A stretch of DNA of 64,000 nt from Armigeres subalbatus (GCF_024139115.2 NW_026943146.1:62001-126000), one strand, 5' to 3'. Counted from the first letter of the stretch, positions 20,305 to 33,100 are shown. A program made the numbers and translations. Notes: a model not told the origin generated them from the sequence alone.

Positions 20305-22200
20305 AGAAGAGGCTATGGATTATTTGTACCCGTAATGCTGGGTAGATACCTTTTCGTGGTGTGTTACGGGGTAAGTTCTACCATGGTCACATTGCCAGCT
20401 ACAGGCACATCCTGACCCTACGAATACCTTCCCAATATCCATCTCCGTGATACTTATTCCTTCTCTCCCTAGTAACGGTACAGACAAGCGTGGCCAGGAA
20501 TAGTAATTCTAATGCTTTTGTCACTTTTGTCACAGATTGAAATTAAGGATTACACCCACCTTGATTTCTGATAGCAATCTGAACAGAGATTTCAAAGGAA
20601 ACATGAGTATCACTAGTTTCTAGTCCACGAAATATACCGGAGCAATGCCATGCTTTCGTGTTTTATATATTCGTAATATATTTATTTTCCATATTTTATT
20701 ATACTTATGTTTCATATTTCATTATATTTATTTTTCATATTTTTACATTTTATTTTTTTTAATTTCTTTATTTTTAAAATTTTATATTTTACATTCTATT
20801 ATTTTTGTGTCTTAAAATTTTCATATTATTATGTTATAATATTATCATAGTTTCATATTTCTTTAAATTTAACATTCCACTTTCAAATTTGATATTTTAT
20901 GTTTTATATTTTTGTATTTTCATATTTATATAATTTCATGTTATTACACCTTCATATTATAATATTTTTATATTATCATATTTTCCTTACTCTTATATTT
21001 TTTCTATTTTTATACTTATATACACATTATGATGCCTTTTTTTTATGCTTGTATATGTTCATATTTTTATACTTTTGTATTTTCATATATTTGTATTTTT
21101 TCATATCATATTTTCATATTGTAGTTTGAAATATTTAATTTTCATATTTCAATTTTTTGCCTTTCTTAAATTTTCATACTTTCATGTTGTTATAATTTAA
21201 TTAGCATATTTACATATTTCTATATTTTTATTATATTATTTTTATACTTTCATATTTCCATCTTCTATATTTTTGTGTTTTAATATTTTTATATTATCTT
21301 ATTTTCTGATCTTTATATTGTCATATTCTCAAAATTTAATACTTTAATATCACATTTTATATTTTAACATTTGCAATATTATCATACTCTCATGTTTTTA
21401 TGTACTCATATTTTTGTATCTTCATTTTTTATTTTCATGTTTTCATATTTTTTTTTAATTTTCATATAGCAATTTTTATTCTATTATTACACTATATTTT
21501 TATGTTTCTTATTTTCATATTAAAAAACATATTTTTATGCTTTTATATATTTATATTATTGTATTATGTACCTTCATACTCATTTAACATTTTCATAGCC
21601 CACTACAAAACATCCCAGGAAGGAAAGCTTCACAACCTGCCATGTAACCTTTACGTAGACGACTTCCTGGCACATAAACTGCTATCTGATATATAACATT
21701 CTAAATAATAAATAAATTCTGTACAATTTCCAGCTTCTTCTACAAGAGATGTACATCCCGAATCAACTTCGGCTCCTAGTTGACGTTGTATTCTACAAAT
21801 ATATATAAAATTTGATAAAATTTCTTATCATAATGTTATTCATTTCACTACATATTTATTTATATTCAATTACCAAAATAAGAACTTAAAAAGAACGCGG
21901 TGCGTATGGTACGGTATGTCCACGCATCCTTCAACCCCTGTAGATTCGTGATATGTATCATGTTGAAGTGACTACTTGAACACGATACATCTCGAAGAAT
22001 CATCTCTGCGGCAAACACAACGCAGTGGGCCTGGCCGCTTTGAAGTTTATGTCATACCACTGGTATGCTGTGAGCCTCAATATTGACAAGAAAAATTATT
22101 GGGCGTCATCTAACTCAATAGTTTTCCAGGATGCTTTCTTTGTACTGGCTGCGTTTGTGTTCGATTAGATTAGATTAGATTAGAAGAGGCTATGGATTAT
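20305..22200 (+). mobile_element. 1.86-kb insertion with 19-bp target duplication and TTAGA-repeat tail
   Basis: AGAAGAGGCTATGGATTAT occurs at 20305-20323 and again at 22182-22200. The DNA between ends in GATTAGATTAGATTAGATTAG, a repeated tail, so this is probably a target-primed (non-LTR) retrotransposon copy inserted on the plus strand. The sequence outside both ends joins into a single AT-rich repeat region. Inside are a 5' block (20324-20640), a very AT-rich TTCATATTTTATA-type tract (~20650-21590) and a 3' block. A 20-residue scrap containing YVDDFL near 21650 is too short to call a reverse transcriptase. The clade is not identified. Confidence 0.7.
20650..21590. repeat. AT-rich simple sequence tract
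   Basis: Nearly a kilobase of irregular TTCATATTTTTATA-like repeats with hardly any G on this strand. Open frames in it encode F/I/Y/L-rich strings only and are compositional artefacts. Confidence 0.9.
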
Positions 22201-23042
22201 CTTCAAAAAATTCTTTGGATTTTCAAAGAATAGATCTTTAGAATTCTCAAGGTTCATGTTTTTCGAATTTGCACCATAAATTCTTCCAAAATTTCTTCGG
22301 GAAGCCATTTTGATTTCTTTGTAGGCACTTTCAGCTAAACATTGCTTTAAATCTTTACCATGCAAAGATGCACAGGAAATGATTTAGAAGTTTTAAGGAA
22401 TTTTCACATCAGAAAATCCTTAAAATTTTGATTTAATTTTTTAAGGAATTTCTACTGGAAATGCTTCAAAAGTACAACCTTTACAAGTACTACAAAAGCA
22501 CAATTTTTTCGTTATTTTCACTTGTAACTTGTAACTTTTTTCGATTTTCTACTGGAAAATCTTAGAAATTTCCATCGGAAATATTTTGGCATATTCCGAA
22601 TAATTTATTTTGGAAATAAAATAAAAACTGCTGGAAATTTCTAAGAATTTCTATTGGAAAACGAAAAAAAAGTTCCATTGGATATTTAGAAGTATTTCCT
22701 TTGAAGATTCACTAAAGTTGCCCAGGATTTTGAAAAAAAAATATTTAGGGATTCCGTAAAAAAAAAAGTTGTTTTTTTTTCTAATTTATACTGGAAATTC
22801 TTCGGAATATGATGTTTATTGGAATTTTCATCGTAAACATGCGTTTCGGATCCTCCTACGGATTCTTCTAGTTCTTCAAAATTTCTACCGAACATTTTTC
22901 GGAACTCTTCCACAGAATTTCGGAAAAAATGTCGTTAAATTTCTGAAATTTTTTTTCGTAGAGACTACGAAGAATTTCTTGTCAATATTCCGAAGGGTTT
23001 CCCTTGCAACTCTAGAAAAATATTCTTGAAAATTCAGAATTT
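22201..23042. other. Degenerate short-word repeat region
   Basis: The stretch is built from loose variants of words such as GGAAATTCTTNGGAATTTC, the same texture as 31.0-32.4 kb and ~20.0-20.3 kb. No gene is visible; frames of 60-86 codons are low-complexity K/F/N-rich. Confidence 0.5.
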
Positions 23043-23053
23043 ACATTCTTGGA

Positions 23054-23353
23054 GGCCCTTGGGGCCCTCCTTAGCCGTGTGGTAAGACGCGCGGCTACAA
23101 AGCAAGACCATGCTGAGGGTGGCTGGGTTCGATTCCCGGTGCCGGTCTAGGCAATTTTCGGATTGGAAATTGTCTCGACTTCCCTGGGCATACAAGTATC
23201 ATCATGTTAGCCTCATGATATACGAATGCAAAAATGGTAACTTGGCTTAGAAACCTCGCAGTTAATAACTGTGGAAGTGCTTAATGAACACTAAGCTGCG
23301 AGGCGGCTCTGTCCCAGTGTGGGGATGTAATGCCAATAAGAAGAAGAAGAAGA
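23054..23353 (+). mobile_element. Feilai-type SINE, copy 2
   Basis: Nearly identical to copy 1 over its whole length, with the same B box (GGGTTCGATTCCC), body and (AAG)n tail. ACATTCTTGGA flanks both ends (23043-23053 and 23354-23364), an 11-bp target duplication. The low divergence between copies shows recent family activity. Confidence 0.92.
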
Positions 23354-23364
23354 ACATTCTTGGA

Positions 23365-24947
23365 ATGTAAAATTAATCCAAGCAATAAATGTAGGCAAAA
23401 TTTTTGGCTTAAGAAGCCTAGTTTTTATGATATTGAATAATTAGGATAATTAATCGAAAAATTTAAGAATGCACCTAAATGTTCAAAATGCACAAAATTC
23501 TAGTAGCGCGTATGAAAAAGGTTATGACATAGAGAAGCCTGCATTTGAAAAATCAACATGAAATTCTAAATAAAATGCTTTTTAAATTCATAAAAGGATA
23601 TTAGAACTAAGGAGAATCCTGTGATATGAAAAAAGTGGCGGTGTTCCAGAAAAAAAAACACTCCAATCCCTAAAACAATCTAGGTTAAAAAAAAGTGTTA
23701 AAATAACGATTGAAATTGAATTCCAAAACAAATCTCAACCCTTTCAGGACGGATGGGTCATATATGCCCAGCGTTTTAGATTGTTTATAAAATCAAAAAA
23801 GAGAGCTAGGTCAGTAGTTGGTTAATTGGATAAATCGAATGATCCGAATTCCAAAATAATAATTGATTACATAGATATTTGTAGATATATTCTCAGCTTA
23901 GGACATTTTGTTTCTTGAAATAATTTTTGATACTTTCGAGGATATGTACTTCAGAGTAGTTTGGCATATGACACCCGGAAAAATACGACTTTTCAGTTCT
24001 TTCTATACTTGTTTTGGCAAGATCGAGTGGAAAATCCTAAATATGTATGGTCAATCCTTTTTACATCGTCCTAAAAGAATTAAATACCAAAATTTAACAA
24101 TAAATTCTAGAATACCAAAAGGAACCCAAAAATATTAAAAACTGTAGATTTAAATGAAAACTTGCATTTTAAGCCAAAACTGTATAATTCTGGCAAAGAA
24201 ATATAAAGGATATTGTGTTACGGTTCTGATTAGAATCATAGAATCTTTGCATAATGAAGAGAGTTTTAAGATTCTGAATAAAACTTGTATGTCCTGAGAA
24301 AAACCTATTAATATTGGTAGGTAAACTAATCTGATGATTCTGAAAACAATACAGGATTTTTTTTTGTAAGGGGTTAAGGAGGCTTTCAGCCCTTAGCTGG
24401 CTCACCTCCGTAGTACTGGAATTTCTACAGGAATGCTACTCAAAAGAAACAACAGTAGGAGATTTTATTTGCAGCTCTAAGATTACATATTAAATTTGTG
24501 ATTCTCTGATAAACTTTTTGTAGTAAGAGTTCAGTTCAGATGCTTCGATGAGGTTAATTTATCTTAAGAATTTTCAGTACCTCCAGAGCTACGGAAGGTC
24601 CCAAATACTTTTAGGAATCTCTAGGGATATTCAGTGATGAACTTTATAATTATTTTAAAAAAATCACTAATAAAGAAATTTTAAAAAAATTAAAAAATAC
24701 ATATAGGGATATTTTGGAAAATTTCTAAACCATTACAAATTTTTCTCGAAATGTTTATAACAAACTCGCGAGTCCACATTTTTTTGTATCCTCCTGATGC
24801 ATCGAAGGTGTGCGAGTTCTGGATATCCTAATACCTGATACACATTACAACATGATAACATCATCAAAATTTTCGAATTCATGAAAATTAATAATTTCCA
24901 TGCTGGGTTTAGTTTAATTTTGAATCAGTTGAAATTGTCCATCTTCG
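23365..24947. other. AT-rich non-coding stretch
   Basis: No credible gene, and only homopolymers and short A-rich runs stand out. A TTTTTTTTTGTAAGGGGTTAA block at 24358-24380 resembles an element end, but I could not find its partner. Confidence 0.5.
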
Positions 24948-24973
24948 AGACTAAGGCCGAAGTGGCCTGTGCG
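24948..24973 (-). repeat. 3' stub of an RTE element
   Basis: AGACTAAGGCCGAAGTGGCC followed by TGTGCG matches, with one substitution, the last bases of RTE copy 2 at 40614-40639. It is in the same orientation (3' end to the left on this strand). A 26-bp remnant fits extreme 5' truncation at insertion or later deletion. Confidence 0.6.
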
Positions 24974-25101
24974 AGATCGCAGTTAGCCGTGTCTGGGAGC
25001 AGTTGTGATAAAAGTTCGCATGTCAAAATTACCCGTGAAAATCAACAAAATTAGAAGACAGCCGATTCTGTCTGAAGGAAAATTGGTTGAAATCTTCAAA
25101 A

Positions 25102-25133
25102 ATATGACCACGTGGTTTCTGGATGGCCCCTAA
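25102..25133 (-). repeat. Right member of the 32-bp inverted repeat pair
   Basis: ATATGACCACGTGGTTTCTG continues GATGGCCCCTAA, the inverse of 17044-17075 with two mismatches. See that entry for interpretation. Confidence 0.6.
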
Positions 25134-25420
25134 TGCACCCCACCTGTCCAAAACGCCCCCTTTGATTTCTGGAAAACTATAACTAACTATGGGTGAAAAT
25201 CAGTACATATCGGTACATTTAAATATTTGTAAAGCCATCATACTGTGTGAATGTGGAAGAATTTTTGTATTGTGTTATAAAAATAATAGAAAAACACAGT
25301 TTTTATGTAACTTTTAATGTTTGTTTGCTCAAGATTCTAGAGCGACGTTAGCATACGTTCGCAAAACCTGCACTGGAACAGTGCAGTTGGGCAACAAAAT
25401 AACTTTTCCCAGTGGTTAAT

Positions 25421-25488
25421 CTTCTTCTTCTTCTTCTTTTTCTTCTTCTTCTTCTTCTTCTTCTTCTTCTTCTTCTTCTTCTTCTTCT
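25421..25488. repeat. (TTC)n microsatellite
   Basis: About 22 CTT/TTC repeats with one TTTT interruption. It directly abuts the Helitron-like element and accounts for the arginine-rich open frame on the minus strand, which is not a gene. Confidence 0.95.
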
Positions 25489-25737
25489 TCTATATACATA
25501 GAAATGAATTTCTGTCTGTCTGAACCTTATAGACTCGGAAACTACTGAACCGATCGGCGTGAAAATTTGTATGCACAGATTTTTGGGGCCGGGGAAGGTT
25601 CTTAAGATGGTTTGAAACGCCTCCCCGCTTTGGAAAGGGGGGTCCCATACAAATGAAACATCAATTTCCTCATAACTCAAAATCTAATCAGAAAATAAAG
25701 CAATTTTAGGCGCCACGAAGTTCGTCGGGTCTGCTAG
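25489..25737 (+). mobile_element. Short Helitron-like non-autonomous element
   Basis: The left end is TCTATATACATAG and the right end is GGGTCTGCTAG followed by T, matching the TC...CTRR|T termini of Helitrons. A small palindrome (ACGAAGTTCGT, 25715-25725) lies 8 bp before the terminal CTAG, where a hairpin is expected. The element is 249 bp with no coding capacity. The base before TC is not the expected A, but the adjacent TTC tract may have shifted. The word TGAACCTTATAGACTCGGAA and this tail are, from memory, common in mosquito genomes. Confidence 0.5.
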
Positions 25738-26949
25738 TATGATATAGAATTGCTTTCATCTTAAAGAATGTAACGATTTTCGAAAATATGTTTCACAGGT
25801 CAAAACGCCCCAGTGTAGGCAGGACGATATGCCCTTACCAACTGGACACAAGCGCAACGAGCCTGAAGCAGTTGCTTCCATATTACATGAAAAATATTGA
25901 AATGTAATTTACACCTGCTTAAATGAACTCATGTTGTTTTTTTTTATGTCAAACACATAAGATTTGTATCTTTTTTTATATGGGATAGCTAAAATATTTG
26001 ATGAAGGGCTGTGAAACCTCTTTGGATACGGTGGTTCGTATTGCCCAGGCACCTTTTGAAATTCATTTTTTCATTACTTTTCAAATAAGCTTTATTACGT
26101 GTTCTCGGTAATATTTTCATATGACTACTCACAGTCAATGCATTTGCGACTTTTTGGACTATCAAATAACACAAAGTTTGCAATTGCGACAGACAGGAGG
26201 CTTATTTTAGCTTAAGATGTGTGATTCTGGACTGACCGATTGATTTTTTCATACTTTTTGAAAACATGAAGAGGTCTATTATACATACATAGCATGAAAG
26301 CATATGGAGACGCATGGTACATTTGTGCGATGATTCGTCTTGTGACTAAACTGTTTACACAAATTTCATCTCACCCGTTTTATTAAATAAATGAACAAGT
26401 TTGCAAGTATTTGCATGGAGTTGTATTATGGGAAACTTGAGCCTAATTGCATGTTGAGATCTACATGTTCTTGGGTAATATGTCGAATACTGCGAACAAG
26501 AAATCTTTAGAATCATGATTTCAAACAATTACACACCTTGCGAGCGCGTGTCGGATGCAGATAATGCAATAAATTTGTTCGAAAGGATGGAATCACTGAA
26601 AGCAACCAGGATACCACGCCAAACGCCAATGCCACTGATACAGTCCGGTTTGCAACCAACCCTTTCTTTTCAGAAAAGGCTGGTCCTGATAAGAACCTAT
26701 TTTCTTTCCCCACTGCGCCTTTCCAATAACTTACTGCAACCCAACCCTTCTCGAGAAGGTTCATTGCCCTTGTCCTTGACACCATTAGGCATTACTGCAG
26801 CGTCAAAATATTTCAGCGATTTCACTGTTGCCAAGGTCTACACCAATCACAAATCCATGCAGCTCATTGTGATACCAATTATTGTGCATTATCTTTCCAC
26901 TTTCTCCGTTTTTTTGGTGTGCAACTCAAGAGCATATGTCACTCTTTCA
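25738..26949. other. Non-coding stretch, possible decayed element
   Basis: No recognisable domain. Frames on both strands at 26513-26958 (90 and 147 codons) overlap each other and are probably decayed downstream sequence of the reverse transcriptase remnant at 26950-27390. Confidence 0.4.
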
Positions 26950-27390
26950 CAATGCTGATCTATCGATCATTACTCTACCCACAAGCCCGGCAGGTTCTGC
27001 TTCTGGAAGAAGCTTTAGCCACAACTCTCCGTCATATGTAATCCAATGGTAACCCACAGTGTAGGCCCAAGGAATGACCTCCGTGAAATTCTCACCATAA
27101 CAATACTAGCTTATTGCCCTCCCTTCGTATTGTATAGAAGTTGATATATTCTTCTGCAACAGAGGCGACAGAGCAAGCCGTCTACCACATCCCATCTAAA
27201 ACTGTGGAACGCATTTTCTAATTTCCAAATAACAAATTTGTAGCACCGACCGGAAGCCTCCTCTGTTGACGTTAGCGCTCTATTTCTATCATTCTGGTGA
27301 GCTGGCTGATAAGCATCGATGTGGATTTACCTCTCCGAAATCTAAATTGGTCTGATGGATAATCCATCAGTGCTTTATTCGTAGAAACTG
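26950..27390 (-). pseudogene. Decayed non-LTR reverse transcriptase remnant
   Basis: Read on the minus strand, scattered in-order fragments resemble the middle of a non-LTR reverse transcriptase. DQFRFRRGKST near 27345 resembles the QFGFRxGRST box. It is followed by a WDVVDGLL-like block near 27200 and a YDGELWLKLLPEAEP block near 27020, which resembles the segment just after the GxPQGSxLGPxLWN box of R1/LOA-type enzymes. Frames change several times, and the catalytic YADD/FADD box is not found. No ends or target duplication are visible. The call rests on order and spacing of weak motifs, so a different element class is possible. Confidence 0.4.
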
Positions 27391-27423
27391 TTGCAAGCAA
27401 GCAAACCGGTGCACAACGGGTAA

Positions 27424-28080
27424 AAAATGTCCATAACGCGAATAAATGCAATATCTCGGTGCGGTACGGGCGGATTGCGCTGAAGTTTTGACATAAATCA
27501 TAGAACTTTTTGGGGAATCCCTGCACGAAGCTGCTGGTTAAGTTCACTGCATGAAGCTGCAAGATCTCATTTTACCCAAATGCCCCTTATTTGTTATGCA
27601 ATTCGTCAAGTTCGGCGTTACAAATAATCGACAAAACATAACACATTCGATCTCAAATTTTGCCAAAAACGTGTTATGTGAGCTCTGTCTACTGCACGAT
27701 GTAGGTATTTTACCCCGCACGTTCTCATAATCCTAAAATTGCTTACGAATAACCTCACATTCCTAGTCTGATCAAGAACTTTCCAGGGAATCGAGTGGAG
27801 TTATTTTTGTCCACCGCATGACTAAAGAAGCTAAAATATTGCTCCTTTTTCTCCACGTTCTTATATTTTCTAGCTTTTATCACAAATGCCAAGGTTTTCC
27901 GGAAAGCATAACAAAAAAAGGGGCATTAGGGTAAAACGAGGTCTAGCAGCTTAATGCAGTGAACTTAATCACCTTTTCACGTTTCTCCAGAAAGTTCTAT
28001 GATTTGTGTCAAAATTTCAGCTCGTACCGAACCGAGATATTGAATTTATTCGCGTTATGGACAATTTGTTTCTCATTGTG
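27424..28080. repeat. Inverted repeat with ~175-bp arms and ~300-bp spacer
   Basis: The left arm (27424-27601) read backwards matches the right arm (27906-28079). Shared blocks are GCATAACAAA, GGGGCATT, TGCAGTGAACTTAA, AGTTCTATGATTT, GAGATATTG and ATTCGCGTTATGGACA. Arms differ by some 20-25% including small indels, so this is an old fold. It explains why similar peptide strings appear on both strands. No coding potential. Confidence 0.75.
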
Positions 28081-30117
28081 CGATGAGTATCCCGAAGGGT
28101 CCTCAGACTTCGGCAGTTACATTTATTTCAAAAGCATCACTCTATAAGGTGTATTATGCTCATGTAAACTGGCTAGCAGGAAGATCCCCAGTATGTCAGA
28201 AGCTTATTTAATCATGAGAACATTGTTAAGTATGGCCAATCTAATAAGTTCTACGTTCGTCATCGGACTAGATTAGCAAATCAGACACGTTTGCTGAATT
28301 TGATCTTGCTGTTTAGGGTCTGACCTACTAACCTGACTGGTTTCTGCTCAGCACTGTCAAACCTAGCAGCGTCAGATGGATTAATCATTTATGATAAAGT
28401 AAGCGAAGTTGAAAACTAGCAATTAAGATTTCATCCTCTTTAATCGATACCTTTCCGGCACGAAACATAAATTCTACAATAAGGTATGTACCAACCTACT
28501 CCTTGCCCGATTATTCCGCTTCACCCGAAAACATACAGTTCAAATTGCGTGAACGAGTCCCGACTGTAAGAAACTCTCGAGAGCCAGAAATCATTTCGTA
28601 TTTTCTCTTTCTGTTCTCATGAGTTCCAGGCACGACCAGGCATCATACTCACCAGTTCAGTTTCAACAAAAACATTGCAGCCAGTACGAGCCGGGAGGTT
28701 CGAGTCGACACATGGTTGGGGTCGACGGTCAATGCTGTTCGTTACATTCCAGATTTTGCACGAAACACAGAGACACATCCCGTGGACTCTATTTTTGCAG
28801 CCTCATCATCGAGTCAGGTTCATCTTGGCAGGGAAATTTGATGCTTTCCCGAATGTTGAAAGCTTCCCAAAGTGAACGTTCTGATGCAAAATGCTTACTG
28901 ATGAGCAGTGCTTACGAGGAAAGTGCGTTTGCTTAGCTACGCCGACTAGGGTGATGCTTTAGTTCATGATCGTCCCGGCGTCATAAAATGGGAAGTTCAT
29001 TACCAGAAAATGTCGCAAAACTACGCACTCCAAAAGGATTACGTTTTACAACCGAAAGGGCCAACAACCGTCCGGGCGTTATCAACAAGAACTTGGCCGC
29101 AAAACAGCGGACCATACCTTGCAAGGCGGGAATATTTTGATTAAATTTTGATGTTTAACAAGAAGGCACGTAAAGCAAAGACGTATCGTAAAATCCTCCC
29201 AAGAGGCATTCCTTGTGGCGGTTCACGGTATTTCGACCGGCGATGACGACATGTTTGTTACTTCTCGGGTACCGGATGCGTCCGGCGGAGGGGCGGAAAA
29301 TTTGACGAAGAGGTTGTGTGCTCGAAGGTCCTTCGGCTCCGACAACAGCTGGGAGGAAGATACAAGAGCTATATTTAAATAACAATACACACAGGCGGGA
29401 GGACGTGCCCTGTTTGTTGTTTCTCTTTTGGCCCTACCGATGCGATGCTGGGAAAAGGATTTTATTGATGACACAACGCAGATTTCTTCTTTTCCCACAT
29501 GGGGGGGTTCAACTTTCAAGGCTGTCGCTGTAGTGATGGCGCTCGAATGGCTGAAGAAGCAATGTCTGATGATTAATTTCCTGTGTGATGGGATGCGACT
29601 TTCGTTTTTAATGGCGCTACCTAACGATTCGTGGTGTGAAGCAATTTAGTTTAGTGGAAGCCACCCAGTCGATAATGATGCTATTAACGCTGTCATAGAA
29701 ATTAATCCATCACACGCGATGCTGGGGTAATGGGTGTAAAATTGGACTGATGGGAAGGCATCCAGAAATTTGTATTTCTGTAAATTATCTAAATACAGAC
29801 TTAATCCGATTTTGACAACACCCACGTTTAAGTTGCCAAAATCGAATGTTTTTTTGTTTTCTCATGATGTTTAACTTTTCTTCACTTATTATGACACTAG
29901 ACACACTGGTATTTTTTTACGATTTTGGAATTAGGCGTTTAACTTATAAAAAAAATTGACGCTGTTTTTATTATGAAACTTTTGGTACGCCGGTTTTGGG
30001 ATCAAACCAGTTTTTATGCGGATTATGAAATTTTCGCGGTTTATAAACAATTTATTAAACAAAAAATAAAGTAGAGGTTTGTATCTAAGATACGACTGCA
30101 AATTGAACGTATAATTA
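28081..30117. other. Apparently unique non-coding DNA
   Basis: A relatively GC-balanced block at 28550-29700 lacks the repeat texture of the rest and carries small overlapping frames on both strands (65-105 codons) with no recognised domain. Candidate for unannotated exon or regulatory DNA, but nothing in it is decisive. Confidence 0.4.
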
Positions 30118-33100
30118 AGCATATGCGGTATTTCGAAAAATTTCGTTTCAGTTGGTTCGAAACGAAATTCCGCAGAATTTCGCGGAATTTGAGCATGGCG
30201 AAATCTGATTTCTTAATTTCGTTTCGTTTCGTAAAATTATTCAAATTTCGATAGAAAAAACTAGCTTCTAACGAAATTTAACGGAATTTCGAAACAAACG
30301 AAAACTTAAACCATACTTTATATTATCAAAAATTTTGGCTGCGCCGCTGAAAAAAATCATTAAGTTGTTTTCAAAACTTTAGATTAAACCATTTTTTCTG
30401 TTAACGCTTACTATATAACCCCAGTCGACAAATACGTATGTAGTTTTCTTCTATAAAACGTCCTCAGTGTTTCCAAGATTCAAATTTATATTTTGTGATA
30501 TTTTTTACTATTTGTACAATATGAATGCGGAATCGATCGTGTTGCTGCTGGTCATGGGACGGCAACTCCGGGAGAACGCGAAGTGAAAATATCTACCTCG
30601 CGTAGCAGAAATTTGTTTAACCAGTGTACAATCGACCTTGTTGATGTTGATCACGCCAGCTAGTGTGGGAGAACGCGAAGTGATAAAACTAATCTCTGCA
30701 TCGAAGAGCACAAAATTATTTAGTGCGGAATCGATCATATTGTAGAAGCTTATTAAACGAAGCACATTGATCTTGCGTTGGATTGATTTGAAACACAGTT
30801 TTCGTTTCAGGGTGTCTACTCATCTGTAAAAACAAAGTTTCCTGATTTTTCCAGGTGTTTTCATTAATTTCCAGGTAAAAACAAACCTGTCATATATAGC
30901 TTTTAGCAGCAAAATGATCAATTCAAAAAAGTAAATATTGCGAAAAATATTATTTTAAAGAATATTTTGGTGGCTTCACAAAACAATGTTGTAAATTACC
31001 TAAAAATTCCTCCAGGAAGTCCTTCGCAAGTTCACCCAGAAATTGCTTCAGCCATTCAATCAAAATTCCTCCAGGTACTTCTTTGAAAATTTCTCCATAG
31101 ATTCCATCGGACAATCCTCCGGATTTTAAGAATTGCCTTAGAACTTCCTCCAGGATTTAATTTGATTTTTTTTTTGCTAAAACTTAAGAAAACATGTGAA
31201 TTGTTTCGGAAATTCCTTTAGAGATGCATTTGGCGATTCCTTAAGGATTTTTTTAATTCCTTTAGGTGTTCGTTCGAAAATGTCTTGTGAAAATCCCTCG
31301 GAAATACCTTGAAAAAATACTTTGCAGATTTCTTCAGATATTCTGCTGAATTTTTTTTAGATATTTCTTTGGAAACTTGGTTAAGAATTCTATCGGAAAT
31401 CTCTTTGAATTTTATTTCAGCTGTATTTTTAAAGAAACTTAAGAAAACTTCTTATACCTGTTCGCGTGATCAACATCTAGTTTGTTCTAGTTTGTGACCA
31501 ACATCTAGTTTGCTTGGACCTAGCAGCCAAGGTACCGGTACTATAAGTGCCAAACGGCCAAAATATAGCCTACTCAGATTACGCCATTTATGATCATAAA
31601 TATCATGATAAACAACTACCTGATGTCATCTCCATACATACAATTTTCTTTCTCCGCTTTAACACGATATTTATTACGATAAATAATCTGAATAGACTAT
31701 TAAGCTTATTGAAGCATATTTTGACTAAAATAATTTCAATGGTTACAACGCCACTAGCGTTATATAACTGCTTTACTGTAAAAACCTTTGGAAAATGCTA
31801 CGGATATTTTTTTTTTTAAATTCCTTGGGATTTTTTAGGAACTTATTCAGAAGTATCTTAAGGACAACTTTAGAAAACACCTGGAGGAGTTTTTCCGGAT
31901 ATTTTGCTTTTAAGAATTCTTTGGAAATACTTCAAGAATACATTTAGAAACTCATATGAAACATTCATTCGGGAATCCTTCGGCTATACTTTCAATAATT
32001 CCTTTAGCAAAAATCCTTAAGAAAATCTTAAAGCAATCATACGAAAAATCGTCCGGAAATTCGTTTTGAAATTCATCCGGGACTTCTTTTCGAGTTTTAT
32101 CTTGGAAATTCCTCCAGAAATAATTTAGAAAATTGCTAATCATTTTAATGAGCACTCTTTTGGTGATTTCTTTGAATAATTCCTTGGAAAACTGATACCG
32201 AAATTCCTTTGGAAGTTCCTCCAGGAATTGGTTTGAAAAATCATAACTAATTTAGTATTTTTTAATATATTCCAAAAGAATTTCCGAGGGAATACTCAAA
32301 AGAATTTACACAGCAATCCCTAATCAATTTCCCAAACAAATTCCTAGATTTCACCAAGAATAGCTTCGGAAATTCTCCAGGAATTCTTTAAAAGATGGCA
32401 AAACGTTTTTTGCGGAACAACGATCCATGAACTTTCACTACATTTTCAATAGATTTGATTGGTATATTTATTCAAATATTTTTGAGGATTTTTATCATCT
32501 TTTGAGAGAATTTTACTGATGATCACCGGGTATTGAAATTTCCCTGATCATGTCAGAAATTCCCTGATAATTCCAGGTTTTCCAGGGTTTTCCAGGGTTT
32601 TCCAGGTTTTTCAAGGTAGTAGACACCCTGGTTTTCTTGTTTTCAAAATATCTTCATTTACAATAAATATTTAGTCGCTTACCAATGGGCTTCACATGAA
32701 TTATCTTCTTTACTAACCAAGGATTCCTTTCCCGTAGCGCTCACAGAGATGCAGAGCATTCCTCGGTCTATTATAACAATGAGTGTTAAACTAATTTTCC
32801 TCTCCTAATCCTAAACTAACTGTAAGAACGTGACCAGCATAGTTATTGGCCATGAATTGGAAACTCCGAAGCAAGTATACAATAAGAATAACTTTTTTGT
32901 AGCCCAAGAATATTATTTAATTGGTGAGCTTTGCATATTTGCTGTTTCCCGGCCAATCAACATTAGCAACTACGATGTGTCCAGTTAATTAAGCTAAGCT
33001 CTTCTTTGACTATTTTCACAATATGTAAGGAACGTTGCAGATTTGCGGGCATTTCTAGATCATCGCATGGAATTTGCAAAAAAAATCAGAACGGGTGGAA

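Noticed and set aside
20899..21129. Membrane protein suggested by an F/I/Y/L-rich frame
   Set aside because: The region is AT simple sequence (TTCATATTTTTATA-like), which gives hydrophobic strings in any frame.
21600..21696. YVDDFL string resembling a reverse transcriptase active site
   Set aside because: Only about 20 residues look plausible and no neighbouring box could be found; it is too short in a long AT-rich frame.
25348..25680. Arginine-rich minus-strand frame
   Set aside because: The run of R residues is the (TTC)n microsatellite read as GAA/AGA; the rest lies in a Helitron-like repeat.
28619..28936. 105-codon plus-strand frame as an exon
   Set aside because: A second frame overlaps it, no recognisable domain is present and no flanking splice signals stand out.
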